Assembly (NCBI RefSeq): GCF_002836745.1
Contig: NZ_PJAR01000044.1
Location: forward strand, 310,001 to 374,000
DNA: 64,000 bases
Direction of reading: 5' to 3'
Source of the DNA: Glaciecola sp. 33A
GTDB lineage: Bacteria; Pseudomonadota; Gammaproteobacteria; Enterobacterales; Alteromonadaceae
Shown here: positions 1 to 12,264 of the stretch, in pieces
How positions within the stretch are numbered: position 1 is the first letter of the stretch
Layout of the letters: each line of letters begins with the position of its first letter
Notes under the pieces: model-generated
The model's input: only the letters and a program-made list of their open reading frames with translations
What the model was told of the DNA's origin: nothing
The model's database searches: none
Position numbers and translations under genes: made by a program

Positions 1-552
1 ATGTTTTGGGGGGATGTAGACAACATCACCAGGCAACAGTACTTCATCAATAATAGGTGTAAAACCATTAATCTGTTTTAGTAAAGGGTGGGGAATAGAT
101 TCGGTATAATCGCTGGGCAGACCAACTTGCCAGCGCCTTGACCCTTTTCCCTGAATAATAAATACATCATATTCATCAATATGTGCGCCAACGCCAGCAC
201 CTTCGTTTGAAAAGCTGATCATGACATCGTCAAGACGCCAGTTGGGGATGAAGTTGACTAATTGAGTCAGTTCGTCAACTTCATCAATGTATTTGTCAAC
301 GCCCTGAACAAGCAAAGACCAAGCGCCTATACATGTATCTTCATATGTCTGGAAAGGCCCTTGAGTTGCCGTCCATTTTCCGTTTAAACAGGAAACAATG
401 CGGCTATCCACGTCATCTTCTTGAGCTAAGCCAGCTAATTCATGTTCATCAATAGGATCGTTGAATGACTCAACGAAACCCCTTATGATACACGGTTTTT
501 TTTGCCAACATTCTGTTAAGAAGTGAGTTTGGTCGAATTTAGTGATGATCAT
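1..552 (-). CDS. roxA: Ribosomal oxygenase RoxA (YcfD), JmjC/cupin protein, partial
   Basis: This is the first 184 codons of a 2-oxoglutarate/Fe(II) oxygenase; the gene runs off the left edge of the window. Family members hydroxylate an arginine of ribosomal protein L16. I translated it by hand from ATG at 552. It shows the JmjC iron-binding HxD in GAHIDEYDVF, followed by IIQGKGSRRW, which closely matches E. coli RoxA, and it ends near the LPGDVVYIPPKH strand. Full-length members are about 370-390 aa, so roughly half is missing here only because of the window edge. The start overlaps the stop of the upstream adenylate cyclase by 4 bases (ATGA), which implies co-translation. Confidence 0.9.
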   Translation of the reverse strand, partial: MIITKFDQTHFLTECWQKKPCIIRGFVESFNDPIDEHELAGLAQEDDVDSRIVSCLNGKWTATQGPFQTYEDTCIGAWSLLVQGVDKYIDEVDELTQLVNFIPNWRLDDVMISFSNEGAGVGAHIDEYDVFIIQGKGSRRWQVGLPSDYTESIPHPLLKQINGFTPIIDEVLLPGDVVYIPPKH

Positions 553-1793
553 TTTGCACCTAATAACTTATATACGGTAACTTGCCCTAAGCCTTTCAAT
601 GGCTGCGCCAACCCAGAACAAAACTGATAATTTTGCATACTATACAGCATGGTTTGTTGGCAGACCTGAATTTCTCTATTCGCTGCTGTTGATTCTAAGC
701 GGGAAGCAAGGTTCATTGTATTCCCCCACACATCAAATGCCGGTCTTGATTGTCCAATAATGCCGGAAATTGCATTGCCCGATGCTATACCCATTTTAAT
801 CCCAATATTAACACCGGCTTGAATTTCAAATTCTCGACTGATGGCGAGCGCAAATTGACAGCATTTTTGACTCGTTTCGTAAGAGCTTAATGAGCGATTG
901 TCCAGACCAACCCCTGCAATATACTGGTCGCCGTTAGTCTTTATTTTAGTTAGCTGATGTTGCTCTGCAATAGTATCAAATACACAATATATGCGATGTA
1001 AAAACGTCACCAAGTTTTTATCCGAGGTTTGGCGGCTATAGGGCGTGAACTGTGTGAAATCGATAAAGATGATGCTAGCAAATGGATGTTCAGTAATACA
1101 ATTTTCTAAACTCAAAGGCTCAGCCGACATCAGATGACGTGCAATATTAATAGGGATCACTTTTTGTAATAGTTGCCTTGTTTTTTGTTCTGTCATTTGC
1201 ATTTGTTGCCAACTACGATTTATCTGTCGGCGGATCCATGTCGCTATTAGGAAACAAGAAATCGACAATGTCCATGTGTTGACGTTCATGATGCCAAGCG
1301 GCCAATCTTCAGTTTCAATAGAAAACACGAATTGGTTTTGGAAGTATATAAATAATCCACAAAATATACACAGTGTTATCCACAGTTGTTTGGTCTCCTG
1401 AGGATTAAAAAAATAGAGACACGCAAACATGCCGAGTAAAAAGTAAAATTGAATATTTAGGTTTATTTGCCATAACAAAATAGCGGTGATGAGATAACTC
1501 ATATAAGTCAAGATTAGTAAGCATCTAGCTAATTCAAACAGATTCAATTTGCTTAAGAAAAATGCGGACGAAAAAAAACTAAGATGCACTAGCATACTGA
1601 TTATGTGAATGTGCACACTGGGTATATTCGAAAAGTATAATAATTTTAAGGATTGAACAAACAAAACTAAGCATAAAAACAAACAAACTCCGGCTAATAT
1701 GTCCGCTTTCTTGCTTGGTTTTGATTGGATGCTTAGGGGACTAAAATTTAAACGCTCAAAATACTGTTTAAGCACAGGCATGACATTAAACAT
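549..1793 (-). CDS. Membrane-bound class III adenylate cyclase
   Basis: A six-helix membrane module (hydrophobic stretches at about residues 32-55, 62-85, 88-112, 117-131, 139-159 and 168-188) precedes a C-terminal class III nucleotide cyclase domain (about 230-400). Metal-binding aspartates lie in IDFTQFTP and NGDQYIAG. The adenine-selecting Lys (KIKTNGD) and Asp (FDVWGNTMNLASRLES) and the transition-state Asn and Arg of the last motif are present, so an active cAMP-forming enzyme is predicted. ATG at 1793 is preferred over ATG at 1802 because AAGGA lies 7-8 bases before it. The gene starts 46 bp after purB and overlaps roxA by 4 bases, so it is probably the penultimate gene of an mnmA-hflD-purB-cyclase-roxA operon. 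The signal sensed by the membrane part is unknown. Confidence 0.85.
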   Translation of the reverse strand: MFNVMPVLKQYFERLNFSPLSIQSKPSKKADILAGVCLFLCLVLFVQSLKLLYFSNIPSVHIHIISMLVHLSFFSSAFFLSKLNLFELARCLLILTYMSYLITAILLWQINLNIQFYFLLGMFACLYFFNPQETKQLWITLCIFCGLFIYFQNQFVFSIETEDWPLGIMNVNTWTLSISCFLIATWIRRQINRSWQQMQMTEQKTRQLLQKVIPINIARHLMSAEPLSLENCITEHPFASIIFIDFTQFTPYSRQTSDKNLVTFLHRIYCVFDTIAEQHQLTKIKTNGDQYIAGVGLDNRSLSSYETSQKCCQFALAISREFEIQAGVNIGIKMGIASGNAISGIIGQSRPAFDVWGNTMNLASRLESTAANREIQVCQQTMLYSMQNYQFCSGLAQPLKGLGQVTVYKLLGAK

Positions 1794-1839
1794 GACACAC
1801 ATCCTTGTGAGTCTTTAATTAGGGTTGTATTTTTTCAGC

Positions 1840-3228
<1,389 letters not shown>

Positions 3229-3300
3229 TTAAAAATTATAAATTACGAATTAAATATGCATTTTACATTTGAGTCGCAGTGCCTTTCCCAACTTTCTGCG

Positions 3301-3927
3301 TTAGGAAATGACGCGTATGGCCTGCTTAGCCGCTTTTAAAATCTGATTTTTGTTGAATAATATGTGTCTTCTTTTACCGCCCATTTGGCGCCATAGCACG
3401 GCAGAACGAACACCAGCAAGGAGCAGTGCGCGCACTTTATGTTGATTCGTTTCCAAACCAAGGTACTGCTGATTTCCAGCGATCTGAATTTTCGGAGAAA
3501 GTGGGCTGACGACATCGGTATACACGCTTGCTAACGATGCCATTATTTGAGTATGCTCTATATCGACGTGCGCCAATTGACGTTGTACGTGTGATATTCG
3601 CTCGCCCAAGGTACTTAACGCGGTAGGATGTTTACTCAGCTTTCGTTCTAAACTTAAAATCGACGCTACATAACGCGTTATTTCGGCGTCTTTGTGGCGG
3701 CTTTCATTGTCTAACTGTGCGAGCAATGTCTTAAAACCCACCGTTAAGTTCGGTAGGGAACCATAGACTTGTTGCGGGTTATCCGGCGCCATAACCAAAA
3801 TACTTGAAATACTTGCCTCAATGGATTGTGCATCAGCACTACCTTTTCTAGCTACACTTTGAACTAATGCTGCGGCTTGGCATACTCCCGCAAGGGCTAT
3901 GTGACGTTCTATATCAGGGCTAATCAT
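3301..3927 (-). CDS. hflD: High frequency lysogenization protein HflD homologue
   Basis: A 208 aa helical protein of the HflD family, recognised from overall sequence (for example the VARKGSADAQSIEASI region) and from its fixed position between mnmA and purB. In E. coli, HflD is a peripheral membrane protein that binds phage lambda CII and affects lysogeny; its normal cell role is unclear. It starts 13 bp after the mnmA stop and is presumably co-transcribed. It has no catalytic motif. Confidence 0.93.
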   Translation of the reverse strand: MISPDIERHIALAGVCQAAALVQSVARKGSADAQSIEASISSILVMAPDNPQQVYGSLPNLTVGFKTLLAQLDNESRHKDAEITRYVASILSLERKLSKHPTALSTLGERISHVQRQLAHVDIEHTQIMASLASVYTDVVSPLSPKIQIAGNQQYLGLETNQHKVRALLLAGVRSAVLWRQMGGKRRHILFNKNQILKAAKQAIRVIS

Positions 3928-3940
3928 TTATTTCTTACCC

Positions 3941-5095
3941 TCATGCTTTAGCAATATTTGCTGGAAATGTTTTAACTTCGTTGTTAACCAAGTATCCTTC
4001 TATCACACCACCACCTAGGCAGGTGTCTTCAATATAAAAAACAGCTGACTGACCTGGTGTGACCGCTTTTTGAGGCTCATCAAAAATCACTTTTACGTTG
4101 CCATTGTCATCAGGTGTAACGGTACAGGGTATATCTGCTTGACGATAACGAGTTTTTACCATCATTTTGATTGTTTCGAGCGGCCCTTTTCTGTCAACCC
4201 AATGCAGCTGATTTGCAATCAAACCATCAGAATAAAGACGAGGGTGGTTGGCACCTTGGCCAACAATTAAGACATTGCGCAATACGTCTTTATCGACAAC
4301 GTACCAAGGCGCTTCGCCGTGTTCTTTTTTGCCACCAATAAGTAATCCTTTGCGTTGTCCTAGTGTGTGGTACATAAGCCCATCATGATGGCCAATATCT
4401 TCACCTTCAGTGGTTTCTATAATGCCTGGGCTAGCAGGTAAATATTGGCCGAGAAAATCTTTGAATTTACGTTCACCGATAAAGCAAATACCGGTACTGT
4501 CTTTTTTGTTGTGTGTTACAAGCCCTTGTTGCAGGGCAATCTCACGCACTTTTGGTTTGGCGATAGCGCCAACAGGGAAGAGTGTTTTAGCGATATGCTC
4601 ATGACCGAGGGTATATAAAAAATAACTTTGGTCTTTGTTGCTATCATGACCACGAACCATCTTCCATTTACCATCTTCAAACTGGCGTTGTACATAGTGA
4701 CCTGTCGCAATGTAGTCGGCACCTAAGTCTTCTGCCGCAAATTCTAAAAAAGCCTTAAACTTGATTTCTTTGTTGCACATAATATCTGGATTAGGTGTTC
4801 TACCTGCTTTGTATTCTTCAAGAAAATATTCAAATACATTATCCCAGTATTCAGCAGCAAAATTGATTTGATGAAGATAAATACCAAGCTTGTCGGCAAC
4901 TGCTTGTGCATCATCTAGATCCTCGGCAGCCGCACAATATTCGTCATTGTCGTCTTCTTCCCAGTTTTTCATAAACAAACCTTCAACTTGGTAACCTTCT
5001 TGTTGCAGAAGATAAGCTGAAACTGAAGAATCAACACCGCCGGACATGCCGACGATGACCTTTATTTCAGAGTTTGGTTTAGATGAACTAAGCAT
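3941..5095 (-). CDS. mnmA: tRNA-specific 2-thiouridylase MnmA
   Basis: Catalyses 2-thiolation of U34 in tRNA(Lys), tRNA(Glu) and tRNA(Gln), using ATP and sulfur relayed by the Tus proteins. The N-terminal PP-loop [12 protein letters not shown], the nucleophilic Cys of [11 protein letters not shown] and the second Cys of [11 protein letters not shown] are all present, so the enzyme should be active. The frame is open back to ATG at 5161, but family alignment favours ATG 5095 (MLSSSKPN, just ahead of the PP-loop). A TTG at 5110 with AAAGG about 10 bases upstream is an alternative start. It is probably the first gene of the mnmA-hflD-purB run. The nudJ gene that follows mnmA in E. coli is absent. 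Confidence 0.95.
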   Translation of the reverse strand: MLSSSKPNSEIKVIVGMSGGVDSSVSAYLLQQEGYQVEGLFMKNWEEDDNDEYCAAAEDLDDAQAVADKLGIYLHQINFAAEYWDNVFEYFLEEYKAGRTPNPDIMCNKEIKFKAFLEFAAEDLGADYIATGHYVQRQFEDGKWKMVRGHDSNKDQSYFLYTLGHEHIAKTLFPVGAIAKPKVREIALQQGLVTHNKKDSTGICFIGERKFKDFLGQYLPASPGIIETTEGEDIGHHDGLMYHTLGQRKGLLIGGKKEHGEAPWYVVDKDVLRNVLIVGQGANHPRLYSDGLIANQLHWVDRKGPLETIKMMVKTRYRQADIPCTVTPDDNGNVKVIFDEPQKAVTPGQSAVFYIEDTCLGGGVIEGYLVNNEVKTFPANIAKA

Positions 5096-5212
5096 ATTAT
5101 TGTCAGTCAACGAGCTATTACCTTTTATGTTAATACGAATGGCAAGCGATTTAGGGCACATATAATAGCAATTTTTAACCAGGGTTTATAGTTTCTCATA
5201 GCGTAAAGTTGA

Positions 5213-5836
5213 CTAATTTAGTTCGCTTTTAGTTGAACTCAACTCAACATACTCACCACTGGCTATGTTGTCTAATGTCCAACTGCCGATGCTGTATCGA
5301 ATGAGTCGCAGCGTAGGAAATCCGATATGTGCTGTCATACGACGAACCTGCCTATTTCGTCCTTCTGTAATAGTGATGGACAACCATGTGGTAGGAATGT
5401 TTGCTCTAAACCTCACTGGAGGCGTTCTTTCCCATAAGTCAGGAGCAAGGATTTGTTCGACTTTAGCGCCAACAGTTGGACCATCGTTTAAAGTAATACC
5501 GTTACGCAGCTTGTCTAAATCGGATGCGCAAGGTTGTCCTTCTACTTGTACCCAATAGGTTTTACTTGTTTTATTTTTTGGTGATGAAATTTTATTTGCT
5601 AGTTTACCGTCATTGGTCAATATCAACAGGCCCTCACTGTCACGATCGAGACGACCGGCAGCATACACGTTTAAGATAGGAATAAAGTCTTTGAGCGTTT
5701 TACGCCCCTGTTGGTCAGTAAATTGAGTGAGCACCATGTAGGGCTTATTAAAAAGCACGGTTTTTTTAGGCTCTGAGGGCTTATTTTCTTGTTTTTTTCG
5801 TCGTTGACTAAAATACGTTGACGTTGAATTTTTCAC
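5213..5836 (-). CDS. rluE: 23S rRNA pseudouridine synthase E
   Basis: A RsuA/RluE-family pseudouridine synthase of 207 aa (E. coli RluE 217 aa) that isomerises U2457 of 23S rRNA. The catalytic aspartate motif [18 protein letters not shown] lies near residue 60, and the C-terminal [20 protein letters not shown] motif is intact. A basic, low-complexity N-terminus ([15 protein letters not shown]) precedes the domain; there is no S4 domain, as is usual for RluE. The start is GTG with no obvious Shine-Dalgarno, so the N-terminus is uncertain. It lies upstream of mnmA on the same strand with a 51 bp gap. Confidence 0.93.
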   Translation of the reverse strand: MKNSTSTYFSQRRKKQENKPSEPKKTVLFNKPYMVLTQFTDQQGRKTLKDFIPILNVYAAGRLDRDSEGLLILTNDGKLANKISSPKNKTSKTYWVQVEGQPCASDLDKLRNGITLNDGPTVGAKVEQILAPDLWERTPPVRFRANIPTTWLSITITEGRNRQVRRMTAHIGFPTLRLIRYSIGSWTLDNIASGEYVELSSTKSELN

Positions 5837-6041
5837 GAAAATTGACTGCCTGAACTTTATTCTCAGTATTTAATGTCAATAATTATGCCACGAAGTCGTG
5901 TTTAGCGTAAGAATCTTTTTACGTTTACCTGAATTTGAAGCCTGTTGAGCCCTCATTTTACGAATCAAGCGTGGCGCAATTGATACTATCTTGACATGTT
6001 TTGTGACTACAAATTGATATTCAAGCGTAATATTCAGACAC

Positions 6042-6066
6042 AAAAAAGCAGGACTAACTCCCGCTT
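6042..6066 (-). terminator. Rho-independent terminator after cspD
   Basis: On the minus strand, AGCGGG and CCTGCT can pair (one G-T wobble) around a 7-base loop, followed by TTTTTT. It lies about 35 bp past the cspD stop. The plus strand also has a short T run, so it may work weakly in both directions. The remaining sequence between rluE and cspD (5837-6041) shows no gene. Confidence 0.7.
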
Positions 6067-6102
6067 TTTGTATCTGTTTAAATGCTTATAAACGATTTTC
6101 GG

Positions 6103-6324
6103 CTATCTTTCCGGCTCTTCATCATTTAAGCCAATGTTTTCCGCATGTAAACCTTTTGGACCTTGTTGGACTTCATAAGTCACGTCTTGGCCAGCTTTGA
6201 GAGAACGATATCCATCCATTTTGATCGTCGAATAATGCGCAAATATATCTTCGCCGCCATCTTCGGGTACAATGAAACCGAACCCCTTAGCATTGTTAAA
6301 CCATTTAACTTTGCCTAATGCCAT
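6103..6324 (-). CDS. cspD: Cold-shock-domain protein CspD
   Basis: A 73 aa single cold-shock domain with RNP1 (KGFGFI) and RNP2 (DIFAHYSTI) motifs. The DGYRSLKAGQ region and the acidic C-terminal tail match CspD rather than CspA. CspD in E. coli binds single-stranded DNA and inhibits replication in stationary phase. It is divergent from clpS, the same arrangement as in E. coli. It has its own terminator. Confidence 0.95.
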   Translation of the reverse strand: MALGKVKWFNNAKGFGFIVPEDGGEDIFAHYSTIKMDGYRSLKAGQDVTYEVQQGPKGLHAENIGLNDEEPER

Positions 6325-6494
6325 GCTATTTCCTTTTCTTGATCCTTGAATTAGAGCAAATTTGTCCCCACAATAAAAGAGACCATGAAGTGGTGCTCAC
6401 CAAAAAAGCATCACAGACTAAAAATGTATGTTTTTTGACCAGTAATTGTCAAGTACAAATTAAGTATTATGACAATTTATTAAAAAAACTGGTC

Positions 6495-6522
6495 TTGTTC
6501 TTATCTTTGACACTATTATAGT
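6495..6522 (+). promoter_or_regulatory. Possible clpS promoter giving a leaderless mRNA
   Basis: TTGTTC (6495-6500) and TATAGT (6517-6522) are separated by 16 bases, and the clpS ATG begins only 5 bases after the -10 hexamer. No Shine-Dalgarno is visible before the ATG. If this promoter is used, transcription would start at or next to the A of the start codon. Promoter calls by eye are weak evidence. Confidence 0.3.
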
Positions 6523-6526
6523 AACT

Positions 6527-6850
6527 ATGACTAAACAAAATATAATTCTCACTGACGGCGAAAAGCAAATTGACACCGTTAAGAAAAAAGTTGAGCCGCC
6601 GCCGATGTACAAGGTGATGCTCAACAACGACGACTATACGCCTATGGAGTTTGTGATAGAGGTACTTGTAACCTATTTCAATGTAAATCCTGAAAAAGCG
6701 AATCAGTTAATGCTTACCGTACATACTCAAGGTAGGGCTGTTTGTGGCATATTTACTGCAGAGATTGCAGAGACCAAAGTGATGCAAGTGAATCAACATT
6801 CACGAAAATACCAACATCCATTGATGTGTACAATGGAACCGGCGCAATAG
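6527..6850 (+). CDS. clpS: ATP-dependent Clp protease adaptor ClpS
   Basis: A 107 aa adaptor that recognises N-degron residues (Leu, Phe, Tyr, Trp) and hands substrates to ClpAP. The ClpS core is clear from [20 protein letters not shown] to [13 protein letters not shown]; the [10 protein letters not shown] segment forms the N-degron pocket. The flexible N-terminus needed for ClpA engagement is present. It is followed 12 bp later by clpA, so the two form an operon. Confidence 0.97.
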   Translation: MTKQNIILTDGEKQIDTVKKKVEPPPMYKVMLNNDDYTPMEFVIEVLVTYFNVNPEKANQLMLTVHTQGRAVCGIFTAEIAETKVMQVNQHSRKYQHPLMCTMEPAQ

Positions 6851-6862
6851 TAAGGGGAAGAA

Positions 6863-9130
6863 ATGTTAAATAAAGATTTAGAACAGACATTAAATGAAGC
6901 CTTTGTTTTCGCGCGTCAGCATCGTCATGAATTTATGACTGTAGAGCATTTGTTACTTATGTTGCTCGACAATTCTGCCGCTAAAGAGGCATTAAAAGCG
7001 TGTGGTGCAAGTATCGAAGCGTTGCGCACAGAACTCACCGATTTCGTCAATGAAACCACACCTTTGATGTCTGAACAACAAAGCAGCGAGCGTGAAACGC
7101 AGCCTACGCTAGGATTCCAGCGTGTATTACAACGCGCAGTATTCCATGTGCAATCTTCTGGAAAAGGTGAAGTAAACGGGGCAAACGTGCTCGTCGCTAT
7201 TTTTAGTGAGCAAGAATCACAGGCCGTTTATATTCTGAAAAAGGCTGACGTTACTCGTTTAGATGTCGTCAATTACATTTCACATGGTGTTAGTAAAGTC
7301 GACGAAGAATCAGGTACGCGAGAAGAAGTACAGGAAGAAGGTGCTGAGAATGAAGAAAACCAGTCAATGCTTTCTAAATATACGAGTAACCTAAATGTTG
7401 CCGCTAAAGAAGGTAAGATTGATCCGCTAATTGGCCGTGATCAAGAATTAGAAAGAAGTATTCAAATTTTATGTCGCCGTCGTAAGAATAATCCGCTATT
7501 AGTTGGCGAAGCTGGTGTTGGTAAAACCGCAATTGCTGAAGGTTTAGCGTACAGAATTGTGCAAGAAAGTGTGCCGGATGTCATTGCCTCATCCACGGTT
7601 TACTCGCTTGACCTAGGTGCCCTGTTGGCAGGTACAAAGTATCGGGGTGACTTTGAAAAACGATTGAAAGGTATTTTAAAAGAACTCAGCAACGATCCTG
7701 ATGCCATTCTCTTTATCGATGAAATTCATACTATTATTGGCGCTGGTGCTGCGTCTGGTGGCGTCATGGATGCGTCTAATCTGTTGAAGCCAAAACTAAG
7801 TAGTGGTGAGTTACGCTGTATTGGTGCAACAACGTACCAAGAGTTTCAAAGTATTTTTGAAAAAGACCGTGCACTTGCTCGACGCTTCCAGAAAGTGGAT
7901 GTAGTTGAGCCTAGTGTTAGTGATACTACGAAAATATTAATGGGCTTGAAATCTCGTTATGAGGAGCACCACAGTGTGCGCTTTACGCAAAAAGCGTTAG
8001 CTGCCGCTGCGGAGCTTTCAGCTAAATACATTAATGAACGTCATTTGCCGGATAAAGCAATAGACGTGATGGACGAAGCCGGAGCAAGTCAGCGCCTATT
8101 GCCAGCTTCAAAGCGTAAGAAAACCATCAATGTTAGCGATATTGAACAAATTATTGCCAAAATTGCACGTATTCCAGAGAAGTCCGTGTCAAGCTCTGAC
8201 AAGGAAGTACTGAAGAACCTTGGACGTAATCTTAAAATGGTGGTGTTTGGCCAAGATAAAGCGATTGATATACTATCAGACGCAATTCAGTTATCTCGTT
8301 CTGGTCTAGGAGATGAGACTAAGCCGATTGGTAGCTTCCTATTTGCAGGTCCAACTGGAGTAGGTAAAACCGAAGTCACCCAACAACTTGCAAAGGTGAT
8401 GGGTGTGGAATTAGCGCGTTTCGATATGTCTGAATATATGGAGCGTCATGCAGTTTCACGTTTAATCGGTGCACCACCGGGTTATGTTGGTTACGATCAA
8501 GGCGGATTATTAACTGATGCGGTTATTAAAAACCCATACTGCGTTGTTTTATTAGATGAAATGGAAAAAGCCCACTCAGACATTTACAACATACTATTGC
8601 AAGTGATGGACCACGGTACACTCACTGACAATAACGGTCGTAAGGTGGATTTCAGAAATGTTGTACTGGTAATGACGACTAATGCCGGCGTACAACAAAC
8701 AATGCGTAAATCTATTGGCTTTAAAGAACAAGACCATAGTCATGACGCTATGTCTGAGATAAATAAGACATTCGCACCTGAATTTAGGAACCGACTCGAC
8801 GGGATCGTTTGGTTTAATCATTTGGACGAGCAAGTCATTCTGCAGGTCGTGGACAAGTTCATTATTGCATTGCAAGCTCAACTGGACCAGAAAGGCGTGT
8901 CATTAGAAGTGTCGGACAAAGCGCGTGACTGGTTGGCAAAGAAAGGCTATGACAAGACAATGGGTGCAAGACCGATGGCTAGGATTATTCAAGAGAAACT
9001 TAAAAAGGAACTTGCCTCCGAGTTATTGTTTGGGAAACTAAGCAACGGTGGTGAAGTAAAAGTTGGTCTGAAAAAAGACGAGTTGACTTTTGCATACGCT
9101 CCTATAACCAAAGCTAAATCTGAGGCTTAA
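6863..9130 (+). CDS. clpA: ATP-dependent Clp protease ATP-binding subunit ClpA
   Basis: A 755 aa Hsp100 unfoldase (E. coli ClpA 758 aa) that feeds substrates to ClpP. In order: Clp N-domain repeats (1-150), first AAA+ module with Walker A GEAGVGKT and Walker B ILFIDEIH, then the second AAA+ module with GPTGVGKT and [11 protein letters not shown], and a C-terminal D2-small domain. The acidic linker near residues 155-170 is typical of ClpA and there is no ClpB middle domain. AAGGGGAAG precedes the ATG. Confidence 0.98.
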   Translation: MLNKDLEQTLNEAFVFARQHRHEFMTVEHLLLMLLDNSAAKEALKACGASIEALRTELTDFVNETTPLMSEQQSSERETQPTLGFQRVLQRAVFHVQSSGKGEVNGANVLVAIFSEQESQAVYILKKADVTRLDVVNYISHGVSKVDEESGTREEVQEEGAENEENQSMLSKYTSNLNVAAKEGKIDPLIGRDQELERSIQILCRRRKNNPLLVGEAGVGKTAIAEGLAYRIVQESVPDVIASSTVYSLDLGALLAGTKYRGDFEKRLKGILKELSNDPDAILFIDEIHTIIGAGAASGGVMDASNLLKPKLSSGELRCIGATTYQEFQSIFEKDRALARRFQKVDVVEPSVSDTTKILMGLKSRYEEHHSVRFTQKALAAAAELSAKYINERHLPDKAIDVMDEAGASQRLLPASKRKKTINVSDIEQIIAKIARIPEKSVSSSDKEVLKNLGRNLKMVVFGQDKAIDILSDAIQLSRSGLGDETKPIGSFLFAGPTGVGKTEVTQQLAKVMGVELARFDMSEYMERHAVSRLIGAPPGYVGYDQGGLLTDAVIKNPYCVVLLDEMEKAHSDIYNILLQVMDHGTLTDNNGRKVDFRNVVLVMTTNAGVQQTMRKSIGFKEQDHSHDAMSEINKTFAPEFRNRLDGIVWFNHLDEQVILQVVDKFIIALQAQLDQKGVSLEVSDKARDWLAKKGYDKTMGARPMARIIQEKLKKELASELLFGKLSNGGEVKVGLKKDELTFAYAPITKAKSEA

Positions 9131-9170
9131 TGATTACCTCTCATTGTCGTCATTAATCAGACAAAATAAA

Positions 9171-9195
9171 AAACCGCCAGAAGGCGGTTTTTTTT
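9171..9195 (+). terminator. Rho-independent terminator after clpA
   Basis: An 8 bp stem AAACCGCC/GGCGGTTT with the 4-base loop AGAA is followed by a run of T. It lies about 40 bp past the clpA stop. A-rich sequence on the left side may allow some activity for the convergent infA transcript. Confidence 0.9.
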
Positions 9196-9251
9196 TGAAA
9201 CTTTTACGCTTGTTTAATTAATGACTACCGTCATTGCAAGCCAGCATCATT

Positions 9252-9296
9252 TGAGTCAACGCGTTTTAATTAAAAGCAGTAGTCCTGATGACTCAA
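9252..9296. repeat. Inverted repeat between clpA and infA
   Basis: TTGAGTCA (9252-9259) and TGACTCAA (9289-9296) are perfect 8 bp inverted arms around a 29-base spacer that itself contains the palindrome TTTTAATTAAAA. It lies just past the infA stop. There is no T run for a terminator; it could be an mRNA 3' hairpin or a protein site. Confidence 0.4.
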
Positions 9297-9313
9297 GGCC
9301 TCAGTTTTGACTA

Positions 9314-9532
<219 letters not shown>

Positions 9533-9611
9533 CTAAAGCAACAACCTCAATCTGTTAGTCAATATTTTGCCGCGCAGAAAGTAACTCAAATGCACTGGTA
9601 TGTAAAGGGAT

Positions 9612-10307
9612 TCATGTGTTTTTTACAGATAAATGCCACTTATTGTCAAAGAAACGTTCATGCGGGTAAAAGTTCTGTTTGTAATTCATTTTTTTACATG
9701 CATCAACTTGGTAACCCAAATAAAGGTAGGGAAGCTGCTCATCTGCAGTTAATTGGATTTGCTGTAGTATAAAAAAGATACCAAGCGAACGTTTGCTCAT
9801 ACTGGGCTTAAAAAATGTATATAGCGCTGAATACCCATACTTGAGTTTATCGGTGACGGCAACCCCGATAAGTTCGTCATTCAAAAAGGCTTCAATAAAG
9901 ATAGGCCGTTGCCATTCACAATTAACAAAGCCATCGTATTGGTCCTGTGAGGCGGGGAACATAGCGCCATCAAAGTGCACATTATTGATGTACCTTTCGT
10001 ATAATAAGTAATATTCAGGCTTATTTTGCTGACTAATATTTATCCGCAAATCTTTGTTTTTAGATAAAACGCGTTTTTGGCTTTTGCTTATGGTGAATGC
10101 TCTAGCTAATATTTTGATTGATTGGCATTGGTTGCAATGTAAACAGTGTGGTCGGTATATTTGTTCGCCTGAGCGCCTAAAACCAGACTCTGTTAAGTCT
10201 GAGAAAACATGTTGCAGAACAGCAGGGGGTTCAACACACACAAGCAACTGTTCTTTCCTGTCTGGCAGATAGTTACAGTCAAATTGTTGTGTAATACCAA
10301 ATTTCAA
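9612..10307 (-). CDS. bpt: Aspartate/glutamate leucyltransferase (bacterial protein transferase)
   Basis: Transfers leucine from Leu-tRNA to N-terminal Asp or Glu, making a ClpS-readable N-degron. Both halves of the ATE fold are present: the N-terminal FRRSGEQIYRPHCLHCNQC cluster (cysteine motif) and the C-terminal acyltransferase part ending in LYLGYQVDACKKMNYKQNF. The frame is open to TTG 10337, but TTG 10307 is preferred. It overlaps the aat stop as TTGA, has AGGA 8 bases upstream, and gives a normal 231 aa protein starting just before KFGITQQFDCNYLPDRKEQ. The coupling to aat fits the shared pathway. Confidence 0.93.
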   Translation of the reverse strand: MKFGITQQFDCNYLPDRKEQLLVCVEPPAVLQHVFSDLTESGFRRSGEQIYRPHCLHCNQCQSIKILARAFTISKSQKRVLSKNKDLRINISQQNKPEYYLLYERYINNVHFDGAMFPASQDQYDGFVNCEWQRPIFIEAFLNDELIGVAVTDKLKYGYSALYTFFKPSMSKRSLGIFFILQQIQLTADEQLPYLYLGYQVDACKKMNYKQNFYPHERFFDNKWHLSVKNT

Positions 10308-11041
10308 ATCAATTTTCCTAATGATTGAGAACGCCAAATTTCAGGACTTATTTTGCGACCTTTATACTGTTCTAAACGTTTAAGAAATGAATCTCGAGAA
10401 ACTGTTTCACAGCCTAGAGTGGCTAAATGAGGTGTTTCCATTTGGCAGTCTATAAACCCCATATTACTATTTTTCATGTGCTGAACCAGCGCATATAAAC
10501 CGACTTTCGATGCGTCTGGTCTAGAGTGAAACATAGACTCGCCACAAAAAACGCCACCCACAGAAACACCATATAGCCCGCCAACCATATCTTCTTCATA
10601 CCAAACTTCAATTGAATGCGCATATCCTGCTTCATGCAATTTGATATAAGCCTGAACCATTTCGTCAGTTATCCAAGTTTGTGTGCTTGTTTGGTCGCTT
10701 TGTCTCAATCCAGCCGCTTTTCTTGGTATTTGTGAACATTGATTAATAACACCTAAAAAATTCGTGTTTAGTGTGACTTGGTATTCGCCTTTTCTGAGTG
10801 ATTTACGCAAGCTCTTCGAGGCATGAAATTTATCTAACTCTAATATGCATCGAGGATCGGGTGACCACCACAGATAAGGATCTTCATCGCCAAACCATGG
10901 GAATATGCCTAAGCGATAAGCACTTATTAGTCTGCTAATTGACAAATCACCACCAAACGCTAATAAGCCATTAGGCTCACCTAGCGCAAAATCGACAGCG
11001 GGGAAATGATTTGTGTGGTCGAGTTTAAATAGTTCAATCAT
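10304..11041 (-). CDS. aat: Leucyl/phenylalanyl-tRNA-protein transferase
   Basis: Adds Leu or Phe to proteins with N-terminal Lys or Arg, creating N-degrons for ClpS-ClpAP. At 245 aa it carries family motifs FPAVDFALGEPNGLLAFGGDL, GIFPWF, WWSPDPRCIL and GGVFCGESMFHS, and the region GFIDCQMETPHLATLGCE. It follows trxB on the same strand with a 47 bp gap and is translationally coupled to bpt. All parts of the bacterial N-degron pathway except ClpP lie within about 5 kb. Confidence 0.96.
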   Translation of the reverse strand: MIELFKLDHTNHFPAVDFALGEPNGLLAFGGDLSISRLISAYRLGIFPWFGDEDPYLWWSPDPRCILELDKFHASKSLRKSLRKGEYQVTLNTNFLGVINQCSQIPRKAAGLRQSDQTSTQTWITDEMVQAYIKLHEAGYAHSIEVWYEEDMVGGLYGVSVGGVFCGESMFHSRPDASKVGLYALVQHMKNSNMGFIDCQMETPHLATLGCETVSRDSFLKRLEQYKGRKISPEIWRSQSLGKLI

Positions 11042-11088
11042 GCGGCGTCCTGAGAGGGACTACCGCATGATTGAATGTGAGCAAAGGG

Positions 11089-12087
<999 letters not shown>

Positions 12088-12264
12088 TTATTTTCAATTC
12101 AATGTTGATCTTTGCTTGTGCGAGCAGAAGTATAAACTACTTTGGGGAAGGCTCTATGCTTAATCACTATATCTGCAATTGTTTTGGAATAATGAAGAAA
12201 TATTGTTCCTTTTTTGTGCTAATATTAACCCAATTCGGGTTTAGTTTTGAAACGGTGAACGTAT

